This document shows positions 51,601-60,539 of a DNA stretch of 64,000 bases, piece after piece (within the stretch, counting starts at the first letter, position 1; every line of letters starts with the position of its first letter). Where the stretch lies: NCBI GenBank assembly GCA_037043235.1, contig JAWRVZ010000054.1, positions 737,501 to 801,500 of the forward strand, in the 5' to 3' direction. The translations under genes and the position numbers were made by a program. The notes below the pieces were generated by a model, which did no database searches, was not told the DNA's origin, and saw nothing but the letters and a program-made list of their open reading frames with translations. Source of the DNA: Rhodeus uyekii (Eukaryota > Chordata > Actinopteri > Cypriniformes > Acheilognathidae).

Positions 51601-53127
51601 ATCACAAGAGTGTCCAACACAGTACAAGCCTCATTCCCAGAGCAAGACTGTACTGGGAAATAACCGCTACAGTAAAAACCTGCTAATTACTAGTTAATAC
51701 ACCTTATCCCGCATGTAGAGTAAAACATGTAAATGGGTCAACATTGTATTATCGTAATTTTACTGCAAAAACGGTCAAATTTGTGTTTTGCATGTAATGC
51801 AATACAATATGATTGACATGAAATGTATATTTACACAGTGTTTTATTACTTTTCAATGCTATAAAAATATAAAAAGGGGGCACAATTAAGGTTAGTGTCT
51901 AGTAATAATGTATTTATTCATATCTCAAAGCAAAATGTGCTCGAAGTCTTGTTCGTGTCTCGAAATACTCGAAATAAATGAGGCACTTGAGCTGCTCCAA
52001 GTGCTTATAGCGTCAGCGTCTCTAAGCTGCTCGTATCTCAAGTATTTACTCATATCTCAAAGCATAAATTGCTTGTATGTTTGTTCGTATCTCAAGGTAT
52101 TACCGTCTTAAGTTGTTTAGCTTGTTTTCTGAGAAAAACATTAGGCAAGTTTATACTTAAAACAAGACAATATATTCTGATCATTCAAAAAGCCAGTTTG
52201 TCACTGTTTATCTTATTTAATTTTGCTTCTTAAGTAAAACTTTCTTGACTTAAGAATGTTAAGATATTTTTTCTGAAAAACAAGACAAAAATACATGCTT
52301 AGAACTTTTTTGCAATGTAATTTCTTGCCTTTTATTCTATATAGGCCCTATATTATATACATATATATTTGAAAATATACTTAAAGATAAATTATCTAAC
52401 CAAAGCCTGTTCTTCATTATCTTGAATTAATGTAGTAAATTATGTGAATTATTGCATAAAAATAATAATGCAACATTACAAATAGTCATCAAAAACCTTT
52501 ACATCAGAATTTAAGTCATAAAGAAATAAAGACAAACTGACAGTTTTCACCTCAAATTAATAATAAAATTTAATTTTCTATCATCTAAATGAATCGCATT
52601 ATATAATTAAATTATATTTATCTTAAATTAAATTATATTTATCATTATATTTATATTAAATCCATTATATAATGGATTTAATAACTTGCCGTGGTGTGGC
52701 TGTTCTAGGTTTCTATCTAATCTCTGAGTGATTCGTTTGACCCGACAACCAGTTGCAAACGATTATAAAACGGCTATGTTTTAATCAAAGACATCGTCTG
52801 TAATTATGCATTCAGGCTGTGCTTTGCATTCAGGAGAAGATTGATGAAAACAACAGCAGCTCCGATTACACACACAAACACAGCGATAAAAATCACGACG
52901 GAAACAAAGGCTCACAGCAGGAAACTTTCACACAGACATTCGGTCTCAGACATTGTGAACTGCCGGAGAGCTTTTCAATCATACGGTAGCGAGGGCAAAA
53001 ATCCAATCAGGGATTGAGTGACATGTAGAGCTCAGTCGCCTCTGGTGGACTCGCACAGAGCGAATGGAGTGAGACTGGCTATTTCTCAGCTCAAATCACT
53101 GGCTGGAGGAACCAACACTAGCTTTAT

Positions 53128-53206
<79 letters not shown>

Positions 53207-56200
53207 AGTCAGAGAGAGAGACAGAGAAAAAAACAACCCTGAAGATTCGTCGATATATGAGGAAGAGAGAAAATAGCATTATGGAGGTGGAGAGGAACTG
53301 CAAAGTAGGAAATGCCACAATGTTCCATTAAATATAAAGTGCTAAAAACAGACTAATAGTTAATCTGCTGTTTGAACCGGCAGAGAAAGACAGAACATGC
53401 AGCATTAAAGCTGTGGAATAATTCCAGGGTAATGGAGTCTTGTGAGGATTAAACATCTCGGCAGAACAAACTCAAAACACCCAACTAGACAGCCCATAAA
53501 TAAACAGTTTACAGGGTGATCACGACACAATTTAAGAAGCAATAAGGCATGCGACGCAGTGCGTTACCATGGTAAAAGTGTTAAGCACAGCACCAATCCT
53601 GTGCCACTTTGTGCGCAAATGCAATGCAGTGGAGTTCTCTTATCTCAAGTCACGGTTAACTCGCCAACCCTATTATGTAGACGTTTTTGAAGTGGAACCG
53701 CCAAACTCCCTATTTGTCTAAGCATTTTCTTATTGGTTATGTTGATTCTTTTATGTTGCCGAACCCCAATATCTCGAGCAAGAAAGAGGGACAAATTCGC
53801 CATTTCATGAGCCATGAGTCATGACCGTACCGAGTTTGCACTGCACGTCGCTCTGTCAGTGACGCTTCTCTCTCAGCGCCGCGCAACACTCTCTGAAGTG
53901 AAAGCAAATATCGTTCTTACTCTTCTCAACGAGCAGCAAGTGCTGCCGTGGGTCCACCCCCATCCCAAAGCCTCATCCGCTTCTGTGTGCACATAAAGCC
54001 CGCCTTCTCTTATTTGATTGGTTTTCTCAAATATTTTGATATTGGTCGGTAACGAGGGGTAACAGACCAGTGAGTATAAGGCTTAGATAAACACACACAC
54101 ACCTGCTTCAGTTCTGAAGCGCGGTCTGCTCAGCGCCGCTGCAGATTGAAGAACCCAATTATTAAAAGACGAGACAAAGCCGAATTTGTTGAGAAAGTAC
54201 ATTAGACAGGCAGAACGCAAGAAAGAATCTAGTACAGCGTGATGACCTCACAAATACAATATGACTGTTTACGCTGTGAGCGAAATTGTGTTTGCAATGT
54301 TGGAGAATATAATTAAAGGTTTGTATTGAAAATGGAAGGTGTTTTTTATTGTATACTGGTAAATCTCTGCTGTTAGTTGGTGCACATATGCCTTTTGTTG
54401 TTAGCAAACATATACAGTACATTTTTATAGCATGCCGAACGCTTCATCAAACAAATCACCATATTGGCTGTTGGTTTTCTTGATCATCGGTTATTGCAAC
54501 ACTTTTTTGCAATAACATTTTTTTGAAATACACCAATGCTCAATAACGGTCTACGTTTAATAATAATAATAATCACAAATAACAAATTATCCTACCATTT
54601 ATAATAATAATACGTTTTAATAATACTTTTTATTTATATAGCGACTTTCCAGAGCTCAAGGACGCTTTACAATAGACAGTTGACAGAGGAGAGAAAGTAC
54701 AAGTAGACTAATAGAAACAATAATAGAAGTATACAGAAAAAAAATAAAATTTACGGCATAATAGTGGCCGTATGTGTTACCCTGGGGTACATGCTTTTTT
54801 TGCCAGGGAGTAGGTTTTCTTGCACTGAACAAGAGCAGCAGATATGAATTTCAGATAACCGTCCTCTCATCCTTTGACTTGTACGATCACACCGGTGTTC
54901 ATGTGTCACGTGATCAACCACTAAATTCACACGTGTTTTCACGTGATATCTGGCACTGATCCAAAAAAGACGCGCTCAGAGCTTGTCATTTCTCACAACA
55001 ATTCAGTGTTTTCAACCACATAAGATTTCTTTTAGGTTTCAACAAGTTGAGCCAACAAGTTGGTGACTATTTTGAATTATCTATTATACAGCGCTTTTTG
55101 TGACTGCGGTATGTCAGGTGACAAGCATGACACGTTGCCATGGAAACAATAAGGGGTGCGTGAAAATTTTACCTCTTCCTAGGGGGGCGTGACAAAATAA
55201 TTGAGAAGCACTGGTATAAAGTCATTGTTCATTGTAAATGTATTTTATATGTAGAATGAATGATATATAAATATGATATAAAAAAAATCTGAGCTTGTGG
55301 TCTGCTGGCCTGGTAGGTGCCCCCCCAAGCACAAAAGTGAAACTCCGCCTATGCCGGTATTATGTCTTTCTTCGCAGTGGCTTTCATTCACAGCATTATA
55401 TTGGAATACATACTGGGATTATATTGGAATACATCAGTGCCGTGAAACTCAAAAAAGTACAATACGCTTAATTAGTAAACAAGCAGTGCTGCCAATCTAG
55501 CCAGTGTCTCCACAGTCTATAACAGCGCAGTGAATTGAGTCAGAGGTGCAGCTGAGTTTGTGTGCTACAGAGGAGAAACTGTTATCATGCTTCTCCAGTT
55601 TATGTCTGAAGCGCCAATCTCAAGAACCACAAGTCACTTGGGCAATATTTCAAAGCTGCTGACACTCTGCGGCAAAAACGAGAGAGACATTCACAACACG
55701 AGAGCCAAGGAGCCAAGAGCAAAAGAGAGAGAGAGAGATGAGGAAGAGTTGGAGAGAGTGATGAATACCAAGTGAGCATTATGTGACTGCAACATGCAAT
55801 CCTACAGACAGCCTGGCTCAAGACAGCACTATAACACTCGAGATATAAAAGGCAGAACTGAGCGCTTCATCAAATAGCAAGTACATGCTCGCAATTTTAA
55901 ATATAGATACTCCTCATGTGTAGAAACGTTACCATGTAGTACATATACTACCAATTTACCACTATTGCATAAAAAGTGACACCTGTTTGAATGCATCTAA
56001 TCAATATATAAATTATTTTTTTAAGTGTGTGCAACTTCAGTACAAGGACTAGGTGATATAGCCAATGCAAATCTCTATAAGTATCTCTAGATATTTGATT
56101 ATATTAGTTTTTCAGTGATTCTCTCTGCAGGTTAGATTCATTGAATAACTGATTCAACAGATTTGTTCAAATGGGGATTCATTTTGGAAAGAGTCAAGCA

Positions 56201-58628
56201 ACTTCCTTTATGACTAAGTCACTGAGTCATTGAATCATTCATTCGGCTGATTCAATCAATAACTGATTCACACGGGAAAGAACTTTATGAGTGGGTCATT
56301 TATTCATTAATTCAAAAGAATCGTTTAAAGCACTGATTCATTTATGAACAAATCAAGTGATTACCTTTATAAGTGATTCACCTGATCGATTTGTTCAATA
56401 AAGAAATAATTAAATGATTGCCATTGAATCATCCATTCGTTCAAAACACTGATTCAGAAAGGAAACGCCACTTCTATTTTCTTTACTAGTTTTCTTTACG
56501 TGTTTTTACATTTAATTTATGCATTTATCAGACGCTTTTATCATTGCATTCAAGAAACACATTGACATTCTAATCAGTTCTTGCTTTCCCTGGGAATTGA
56601 ACCCATGACCTTGATGTTGCAAGCGCCACAATCTACAGTTAGAGAGACAGGAAAGATTTTCACTAGATGCTTTGAGCCCTCCAAATCTTCAATTGAAATT
56701 TAAGATACAACTCTTATACGGGTCACAAGAAAAGGATCATGAAACTAGTCTAATGTCAGCGTTTAGGAAACTTGATCGCCAAACAAGTTAAAATCCTCAC
56801 AATACTGCCAATAATTCATGATATTACCAGTTATTTGGTTATGCAAATCACCTCTACCCTCTCAAATCCTAAATTTATTCATCTTCTGATTAGCAATATC
56901 TCTTGGATGATTAAAATGTTTGGCCTGAACTAAACAAACGCCCCCTTTTGCATAACCTACATGCCACAACGCTCATTGCCTCAACAAATAATTGTGTAAA
57001 TTAGAGAAAGTGGATAAAAAAGCCCAAACTTTATTGACACTTAACTATCATTAAAGCTCTTACTATTGACCATGTGGTTAAACCATTAAAGACCTGCTTA
57101 AGATGCTGATGCAACCATGTGAAATTCATTTCTCCTCCCTTAATCCACTGTAATCCTATTTAGCACTGAATGTGTCAATTACCTGTGAGAGTAATGAAAA
57201 CTTCAGCAGTAATGAAGCATCTGTGCATTACAGACGACATGAGGAAAACAGCTGTTTTACATTGATATAATATTACACTGTTTTACTGTATTTATCATCT
57301 AATAAATTCAGCTTATAAATACAGTAAAACAGTGTAATATTATATCAATGTAAAACAGCTGTTTTCTATGTGAATATATAGTAACGTGTCATTTATTCCT
57401 GTGATTAAAGCTGAATTTATTAGATGATAAATACAGTAAAACAGTGTAATATTATATCAATGTAAAACAGCTGTTTTCTATGTGAATATATTGTAGTGTC
57501 ATTTATTCCTGTGATTAAAGCTGAATTTATTAGATCACAAATAAAGTAGAATAAGAAAATACATAGAATTTGCTTCCATCAATCAATTAGATCAAACACT
57601 TTGGTAAAAACGGAACGACTGTCTTTATGAGTGAGTCACTGAAACACACAGAATTTAGAATTTATCAAGAAAATGTTTCTCTTTTTAATATTATTTTTAC
57701 TGGAAAACAAGACAAAATACTTTTATTTTTATTATTATTATTTTTAGTGTGACAGGAAGGCTTTGGCTTTCCGTGTCTCAGGCTTTTGTTCCTGGTGATT
57801 AGCATGAATTTACACTAATTAACCGCGAGCATCAGAGTTAAGGCTTGAGAGTCTCTGTGCAAAGGAACAGGTGCTGCGTTAGTGCACTTACACACACACA
57901 CACTCATGGTTGCGAGTCCGACCGCAGACACAAGCTTCTTGAGATGCAAATGTATGTGGGCATGAGCCGCAGCCTTCGGTCTGAGGAGCTGCACATGTGA
58001 TTGAAGTTGATGTTGTTTGTTCATGTTTCTGGTGTCTGTATGCATGTAAGAGACAGAGAGAGAGAAATGAGAGAAATAAACCTGTGTGGGAGTGTGAGGG
58101 GGATGTGTGTTTACATGTTCACATATTAATAGGGACTTTGAAAGCCTGGGGTGAAATCTGTCCCCCTGCGCCTCGAGTAATGGATATAAATGGTGCAATA
58201 CTTCATGATGTATTAATAAGTATAAACCTGCAGGACAGATGGCCTCAATACCTCAATACCTTTGATGCTCAAGTCATTAAACTCACATCTCATTTCCAAA
58301 TCATTAGCCTGAAACTTATTGTCCTCTCTCTTGAAATACCTGCACAGAATCTATGCACTTCGATCAGTGTGTATCGGAGCGATGCGCGGCATGAAAGAGA
58401 GTTTACAGTGTGGCTAAAGTCACATGCTTTGGGTTTAATGGGATAAACTGCATGCCAGATATGCATGGATGAATCATTCACAATGAGATCAATAACATGC
58501 ATTGTTGAACGTGGAAAACGGATAAAGGAAATAAAGTTAAGTATACAGTAAAAATCACATAAAGCGACAATGCAAATCTGCTTGATTGAATCATAGTAAA
58601 ATTTAATTATATAATTGCCTAGCTCTCT

Positions 58629-58726
<98 letters not shown>

Positions 58727-60229
58727 AGCTTTCTTGTATCTCTAACAGTAGAAAGCAGTGCTTGCAACATCAAGGTCATGGGTTTGATTCCCAGGGAAAG
58801 CAAGAACTGATTAGAATGTCAATGTGTTTCTTGAATGCAATGATAAAAGCAGCTGATAAATGCATGAATGACAATTTAAAATATATCGATCTTTATCTAC
58901 ATAGATCAGCAAAATCTCAATTCCTTGATTGTTTCTATCGTCACAATACAAACTACAATATCATTCAGGTCTAATCTGATAAATGTGTCTCAAGATATTA
59001 AGATTTTAGAAACAATAACATCATGATTTTCTGTAAAACAAAATGTGAATTGCAAAAAAAAACAATAAATGAATACACTGTAACTGACTTTGAAGTCAAT
59101 ATTAAAAAACATTCACAAACTATTTTATTTCCATAATCTAACATATGTCATATCATATAAAATTTAAAAATATGATTATCATTTTACAATTATATGATAT
59201 AACTCAGGATGTTCAATGAAAAAAACACAACCTGTTATAAATATTTACAAGCGTATTTAAAGGGAACATATGTAAGAACTTTCATGTATTAATAACTTTT
59301 TTATTGCTAATGTGTGAACAGCTTTTAACGAGACGTTCCCTGACTTCGTAGGTTGTCTATGAAAGCCGTTTCGTGAAGGAGTTTTTACCAAGAAAATTCA
59401 AAATGATGTTGCTGAGAATCTCTTTTGAAATAAATGCTTACACAATGTCCAGGATAATGCAGAAAGAGTATGTAATGACTCCGAGTCATGCAAAGAAAAG
59501 CCAAACTATAGTCTCACAAAGCCAGATCTACATAGTCTTCAATCTCAAATATATATTCTGGTCATCAAACTTTCATAAGAGTGTGATTTTAATGAACTCG
59601 TGTCGACATGATGACGTTGAATCACAGATCTGGTTCAAACCATATGGGTTTGTTAGTTATTAAGAGGAAAGCACAAATTCATCTAAACATCACTTTTTCA
59701 GTTGGTATGTTCGTTAACAGTTTATCAACGTTTAGTCTCTTGTACGTTGCTTCACTGATTTGTCTCATTTGTGTCACTAATGGAGCGTTTGCACAGAGTC
59801 ACTGACTGCAGTTCAATTAACGGCCACCGGTGTCGCTATAAACAAGGGTTTATAAATTCTGCGTATAGTTGCTTTTAAATATTTGATAATATTATTAAAT
59901 AATATACCTTAGGAGTTTGCGATCTTATAGCAAACGACCACAATCTGAATCGCGTTGTTCCCAATTTTGAGATGTATTAAGTCACTGGCTGCAGTTCACT
60001 CAACGGCCACCGGGGTGATGGATTCAACATGTATAGTAGCTCCTTTAAAATGTGAACAAATTGGACAAATACTCTTTAAGATGAATGAAAAGTGTCATGC
60101 AATCTTCTAACAATTAAAACCAGTCTTTTACATATTTATTATTACATTACAATGTCAAATGAGCCACGAGTCTTACCTGTATGTTGTCAAAAGAAGCTTT
60201 ATTCGTCACATCGTAAAGCAGCAAAAGAG
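28635..60229 (-). CDS. Rab26-type small GTPase, 3' half (five exons)
   Basis: This is the C-terminal part of a Rab GTPase whose residues match vertebrate Rab26 (a membrane regulator linked to secretory granules and synaptic vesicle turnover). Exons in order, on the minus strand: 60229-60177, 33603-33538, 33338-33282, 32457-32381, 28737-28635. Together they encode LLLLYDVTNKASFDNIQ, AWLTEIHEFAQQNVVIMLLG plus NK, ADSTHDRVVKREEGEKLAK, the EYGVPFMETSAKSGLN exon, and the hypervariable tail ending GVGCCRS. The G4 (NKAD, from NK then AD across an intron) and G5 (TSAK) nucleotide-binding motifs and the Cys-Cys prenylation site are present. G1, the switches and G3 lie off the right edge. Rab37 is the close alternative, but VVKRE and the CC-x-x ending favour Rab26. 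All junctions have GT-AG and matching phases. The spacing includes a 26.6-kb intron. Confidence 0.93.
28885..30235 (+). repeat. GATA/GGAT tetranucleotide array (1.35 kb)
   Basis: Units of GGATAGAT and GATAGATG are mixed with GAGAGAGA and GGATGGGTGGAT interruptions. Higher-order copies of about 80-90 bp recur (for example GGATGGGTGGATGGATAGAT at 29125, 29177, 29271 and 29322). It lies 150 bp from the last rab26 exon, inside the preceding intron. The 519-codon and 464-codon minus-strand frames are Ser-Ile-His-Pro translations of the repeat and not proteins. Confidence 0.97.
30236..30300 (+). mobile_element. SINE tail fragment beside the GATA array
   Basis: GATTAGAATGCAATGCACGT and AAAAGCGTCTGATTAATGCA form the SINE 3' part. 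The GATA array begins where the head should be, so the repeat may have grown inside or against the element. Confidence 0.7.
30498..30984. mobile_element. MITE with long inverted ends
   Basis: The left end reads GGGCTTGTTCATCCAAAAATG. The right end TTTTTGGGTGAACTAACCC is nearly its inverse. Interior halves are also inverted copies of each other: TTCGTTTTTCAGCTGAACAC and TGTTCGGCTGAAAGAAGAAA, and TATAATGGGAGTGAATGGAG against CTCCCATTATA. The flanks read TTAA-like. It is a known style of short fish repeat and cannot code. Confidence 0.8.
31436..31925 (+). repeat. 112-bp tandem repeat, about four units
   Basis: Tandem units (period 112 bp) of GAATTTATTAGATGATAAAT...GCTGTTTTCTATGTG...TTCCTGTGATTAAAG are followed by CATTACTCCAGTCTTCAGTG. 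Confidence 0.95.
32381..32457 (-). CDS. rab26 exon (G5 motif)
   Basis: 77 nt from an AAG acceptor to a GTAAG donor, ending two bases into a Lys codon. It encodes EYGVPFMETSAKSGLN and VELSFTAVA. TSAK is the G5 loop that contacts guanine. Confidence 0.95.
32761..33100 (+). repeat. TG-rich compound array with a 132-bp internal duplication
   Basis: The phrase ATGTGCTCTCATATGTG occurs at 32795 and 32927, an offset of 132 bp. The following CTTGTAAATGTGTGCGCAC repeats in both copies. A pure TG run ends the block (33058-33093). It lies in a rab26 intron. Confidence 0.9.
33282..33338 (-). CDS. rab26 exon (ADSTHDRVVKREE...)
   Basis: 19 codons in phase 0 at both ends, with acceptor TTTTTCAG and donor GTTTG, weaker than the others. 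The first Ala-Asp completes the G4 motif as NKAD. The human protein, as I recall it, has Val at that place. DRVVKRE and GEKLAK are Rab26-like. Confidence 0.94.
33433..33501. repeat. (CA)n microsatellite in rab26 intron
   Basis: A pure CA run of about 68 bp, 37 bp from the splice donor of the AWLTEIHEF exon. Confidence 0.95.
33538..33603 (-). CDS. rab26 exon (AWLTEIHEF...)
   Basis: 22 codons in phase 0 at both ends, with acceptor TTGGCAG and donor GTGAGT. It encodes AWLTEIHEFAQQNVV and IMLLGNK. The final Asn-Lys starts the G4 guanine-specificity motif. Confidence 0.96.
33862..34024. repeat. GA/GT compound microsatellite
   Basis: A GAGAGA run then GTGAGTGAGT and TG/GA blocks. Confidence 0.85.
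34127..34192 (+). repeat. 22-bp repeat, three units
   Basis: Units start with GACTCGCTCCGATCGCAC at 34127 and 34149. A diverged third, GACTCGATGCAATCGCAC, starts at 34171. Confidence 0.85.
34200..36179. other. Intronic non-coding sequence
   Basis: No exon, transposon end or tandem array is recognised in this AT-rich stretch. Confidence 0.5.
36185..36902 (-). mobile_element. Solo LTR (TGTCAGGG family), CAAAA target duplication
   Basis: Read on the minus strand it starts TGTCAGGGTTTTGCCACAT and ends GAGTCCTCGCCACA. CAAAA occurs on both sides (36180-36184, 36903-36907), the 5-bp duplication expected of a Gypsy-type integration. There is no internal coding region, so the two LTRs probably recombined. 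The shorter relative is at 3094-3510. Open frames inside it are not conserved proteins. Confidence 0.88.
37034..37073. repeat. (CT)n microsatellite
   Basis: TCTCTC run with one TTTCTC break. Confidence 0.85.
37390..38110 (+). repeat. SINE plus tandem array of about 240-bp units
   Basis: A full SINE head and tail (37395-37522) is followed by diverged copies. Each holds a SINE tail (TTGAATGCAATG...GATAAAA at about 37473, 37728 and 37992), then TTTTGnCCAACTnTT, GAATAnAGnCAG and GAAAnTGATGCnCAA. The second copy is offset about 234 bp from the first and a third is partial. The pattern suggests a SINE insertion that was later duplicated with its flank. Confidence 0.7.
38120..38745. other. Intronic non-coding sequence
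   Basis: No feature is recognised. Confidence 0.5.
38753..38888 (-). mobile_element. tRNA-derived SINE, minus strand
   Basis: In reverse: the tail is TGCATTTATCAGACTCTTTT, the body TAATCAGTTCTTGCTTTCCC, and the B-box region AATTGAACCCTTGACCTTGA. Confidence 0.85.
39140..39225 (+). mobile_element. SINE tail fragment
   Basis: Contains CACCGCGGATAAAAGCATCT followed by GTCAAATGCATAAATG. Confidence 0.7.
39403..39838 (+). mobile_element. Solo LTR, 436 bp, GATAT target duplication
   Basis: It starts TGTCACAGAG and ends TTCGTAACA (TG...CA), with GATAT at 39398-39402 and 39839-39843. It contains a TATA-like ACTATAAAAGAC (about 39592) and an ATTAAA polyadenylation-type signal (about 39791), placed as in a retrotransposon LTR. 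A 65-bp CA microsatellite (about 39466-39530) sits inside. The two LTR families in the window are different. Confidence 0.9.
39466..39530. repeat. (CA)n microsatellite inside solo LTR
   Basis: A pure CA run following GCGCACGCGCAC. Confidence 0.95.
39850..40685. other. Intronic non-coding sequence
   Basis: The 100-codon frame at 40250-40552 shows no domain. No splice-supported exon is seen. Confidence 0.5.
40690..41805 (+). repeat. 112-bp tandem repeat, about ten units
   Basis: The period is 112 bp (unit starts 40791, 40903, 41015 and so on). Units are nearly identical. Variants are mostly single bases, a small AAACACAG insertion near 41270, and short deletions (ATATC lost near 41172; GATAAAT-type losses near 41480). 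The array ends in CATTACTCCAGTCTTCAGAG, the same flank as at 22200 and 31910. Confidence 0.97.
41830..43690. other. Intronic non-coding sequence
   Basis: The first 150 bp are the usual flank of the 112-bp family. The rest holds no recognised exon or element. Confidence 0.5.
43720..44060 (+). repeat. AT-rich (AAATAAATGCAT)n block
   Basis: Degenerate AAATAAATG, GCATAAATA and AACAAATAAA units. A second block of the same composition lies at 48150-48810. Confidence 0.85.
44070..45465. other. Intronic non-coding sequence
   Basis: No exon, repeat array or transposon end is recognised. Confidence 0.5.
45470..47165 (+). mobile_element. Tigger/pogo transposon with internal deletion, split by a hAT element
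   Basis: It begins CAGTAATCCCTCGAGATACG after TA (45468-45469). The transposase start (MNSKKVSGKDGSEKKKH then MMTTEIKHKIVAAVLHE, at 45643) is the N-terminal helix-turn-helix entry of Tigger proteins. It stops, and the C-terminus follows (about 45895-46060) as WQKVSDFIEKKHPDKSS and ALFHDTCHTYF, in broken frames. The catalytic DDE core is deleted. The 3' part resumes after the hAT insertion at 47103 and is cut by a SINE fragment. Confidence 0.85.
46212..47094. mobile_element. hAT-type element, 883 bp, nested in the Tigger copy
   Basis: The ends TAGTGGTTCTGAAAT and, inverted, ATTGAGAAGCACTA are typical of hAT repeats. The flanks GTGTAAGG (46204-46211) and GTGTAGGG (47095-47102) are an 8-bp duplication with one change. 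Poly-C and poly-G tracts lie near the ends. No intact transposase is visible. Confidence 0.9.
47170..47236 (-). mobile_element. SINE head fragment, minus strand
   Basis: GGGAATCGAACCCTGACCTT and GCAAGCGCTGCTCTCTACTG match the tRNA-like head of the SINE family. Confidence 0.8.
47240..48145. other. Intronic non-coding sequence
   Basis: The 108-codon frame at 47377-47703 has no recognisable domain, and I see no splice support. Confidence 0.5.
48150..48810 (+). repeat. AT-rich (AAATAAATGCAT)n block
   Basis: Degenerate 8-12 bp units of AAATAAATG, ATGCATAAAT and AATTAAATG, including a pure (AAAT)n run near 48660-48690. Confidence 0.9.
48811..50080. other. Intronic non-coding sequence
   Basis: No exon or element is recognised. 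Confidence 0.5.
50085..50477 (+). mobile_element. Tigger-related MITE, right-hand part
   Basis: It matches 24160-24594 (GAAGTGTTTCTTCCCGTGTT, GCTGCTCGTATCTCAAATAT) and ends CTCAAGGCATTACTG before TA. The left end is missing. Confidence 0.85.
50340..50770 (+). repeat. Local duplication, copy 1
   Basis: Pairs with 51905-52435. Both contain the Tigger MITE right end and then the same flank (GAGAAAAACATTAGGCAAGT, TTTCTGAAAAACAAGACAAA, CTGTTCTTCATTATC). Confidence 0.85.
50771..51900. other. Intronic non-coding sequence
   Basis: No feature is recognised between the two duplicated segments. Confidence 0.5.
51905..52435 (+). repeat. Local duplication, copy 2
   Basis: Same order as copy 1: a shortened Tigger right end (51910-52105, ending CAAGGTATTACCG) followed by the shared 300-bp flank. 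Extra bases (TCTATATAGGCCCTA) separate some blocks. Confidence 0.85.
52440..53125. other. Intronic non-coding sequence
   Basis: A TTATATTTATCnTAAATTA patch at 52600-52680 is a small local duplication. No exon is recognised. Confidence 0.5.
53129..53206. repeat. (TG)n microsatellite
   Basis: A pure TG run of about 75 bp. Confidence 0.97.
53632..54064. mobile_element. Tigger/pogo-like element fragment
   Basis: It begins CAGTGGAGTTCTCTTATCTC and shares, with changes, the sequence GGTTAACTCGCCAA, TATTATGT(A/C)GACG and CTCGAGCA with the inverted end of the element at 4637-5763. The far end is absent. The 60-codon frame is a by-product. Confidence 0.8.
54595..54725 (+). repeat. Dispersed fish repeat (TTTATTTATATAGCG type)
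   Basis: TTTTATTTATATAGCGACTT, AGCTCAAGGACGCTTTACAA and GACAGAGGAGAGAAA form a phrase I recognise as common in fish genomes. Confidence 0.55.
54764..55215. mobile_element. hAT-type element, second copy (shortened)
   Basis: It matches the element at 46212-47094 (GCCAGGGAGTAGGTTTTCTT, TTCACACGTGTTTTCACGTG) and ends ATAATTGAGAAGCACTG. The left tip is degraded and no clean target duplication is visible. Confidence 0.8.
55216..56155. other. Intronic non-coding sequence
   Basis: A GA-rich patch at about 55723-55760. No exon is recognised. Confidence 0.5.
56155..56480. repeat. Degenerate TGATTCA / ATTCATT block
   Basis: Short phrases such as ACTGATTCA, GAATCATTCATTC and AGTGATT recur irregularly. 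Confidence 0.6.
56505..56652 (-). mobile_element. tRNA-derived SINE, minus strand
   Basis: In reverse it carries the tail ATTTATCAGACGCTTTTATC, the body ATTCTAATCAGTTCTTGCTT and the B-box GGAATTGAACCCATGACCTT. Confidence 0.87.
56655..57240. other. Intronic non-coding sequence
   Basis: No feature is recognised. Confidence 0.5.
57244..57366. repeat. Near-perfect inverted repeat, 52-nt arms, 19-nt loop
   Basis: The left arm (57244-57295) and right arm (57315-57366) are exact reverse complements by eye. Both come from the 112-bp repeat family. The loop holds CATCTAATAAATTCAGCTT. Confidence 0.92.
57305..57540 (+). repeat. 112-bp repeat family, about two direct units
   Basis: Units run rightwards from the hairpin with the same GCTGTTTTCTATGTGAATAT core. 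Confidence 0.92.
57545..58620. other. Intronic non-coding sequence
   Basis: The 149- and 127-codon frames (57815-58446) overlap on opposite strands and show no domain. No exon with splice sites is recognised. Confidence 0.5.
58630..58724. repeat. (TA)n microsatellite
   Basis: A pure TA run of about 94 bp, immediately left of a SINE head. Confidence 0.97.
58738..58868 (+). mobile_element. tRNA-derived SINE
   Basis: Head TCTAACAGTAGAAAGC, B-box GGTTTGATTCC and tail AAAAGCAGCTGATAAATGCA. It matches the copies at 20886 and 61181 closely. Confidence 0.88.
58870..60170. other. Intronic non-coding sequence
   Basis: A short duplicated phrase (GTTCAnTnAACGGCCACCGG at about 59811 and 59995). No exon is recognised apart from rab26 beginning at 60229. 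Confidence 0.5.
60177..60229 (-). CDS. rab26 exon (first in window)
   Basis: The acceptor TTTTCAG precedes 60229 and the donor GTAAG follows 60177. The first two bases finish an Ala codon from the upstream exon. The rest encodes LLLLYDVTNKASFDNIQ, the hydrophobic beta-strand 4 and the start of helix 3. It ends in phase 0. Confidence 0.95.
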
Positions 60230-60538
60230 CTGAAAAGAGAGAATCACATATTCATATAGACTGAAAAACATCAACCCAGACATTTAATGTTTCTAAATAC
60301 TTTTACACTCTACAATATCTTTCTTTACTAGAAGACAAAACAGTTTGAAACAGTATTGCATGACTTTTTTCGCCTCGTCTTAAGCCGACCGGTGCTTTCA
60401 GTCTGATGCATTCATGGATTCAGTCCTTTATTTGAGGTTTGGGTCTGTGAAGGGCAAACATTAAAGGATAATTACCATCTCTAGTACGAGGAAAGCAGCA
60501 GACGGAGGAACAAACAGTGTCTGGCTGTGCTTTCTGTT
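60230..60538. other. rab26 intron, no feature seen
   Basis: No exon encoding the upstream SVTHAYYRDA region is seen here or up to 64000. Confidence 0.5.
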
Positions 60539-60539
60539 A

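Noticed and set aside
57815..58446. 127- and 149-codon overlapping frames on opposite strands
   Set aside because: No domain similarity I can recognise and no splice support.
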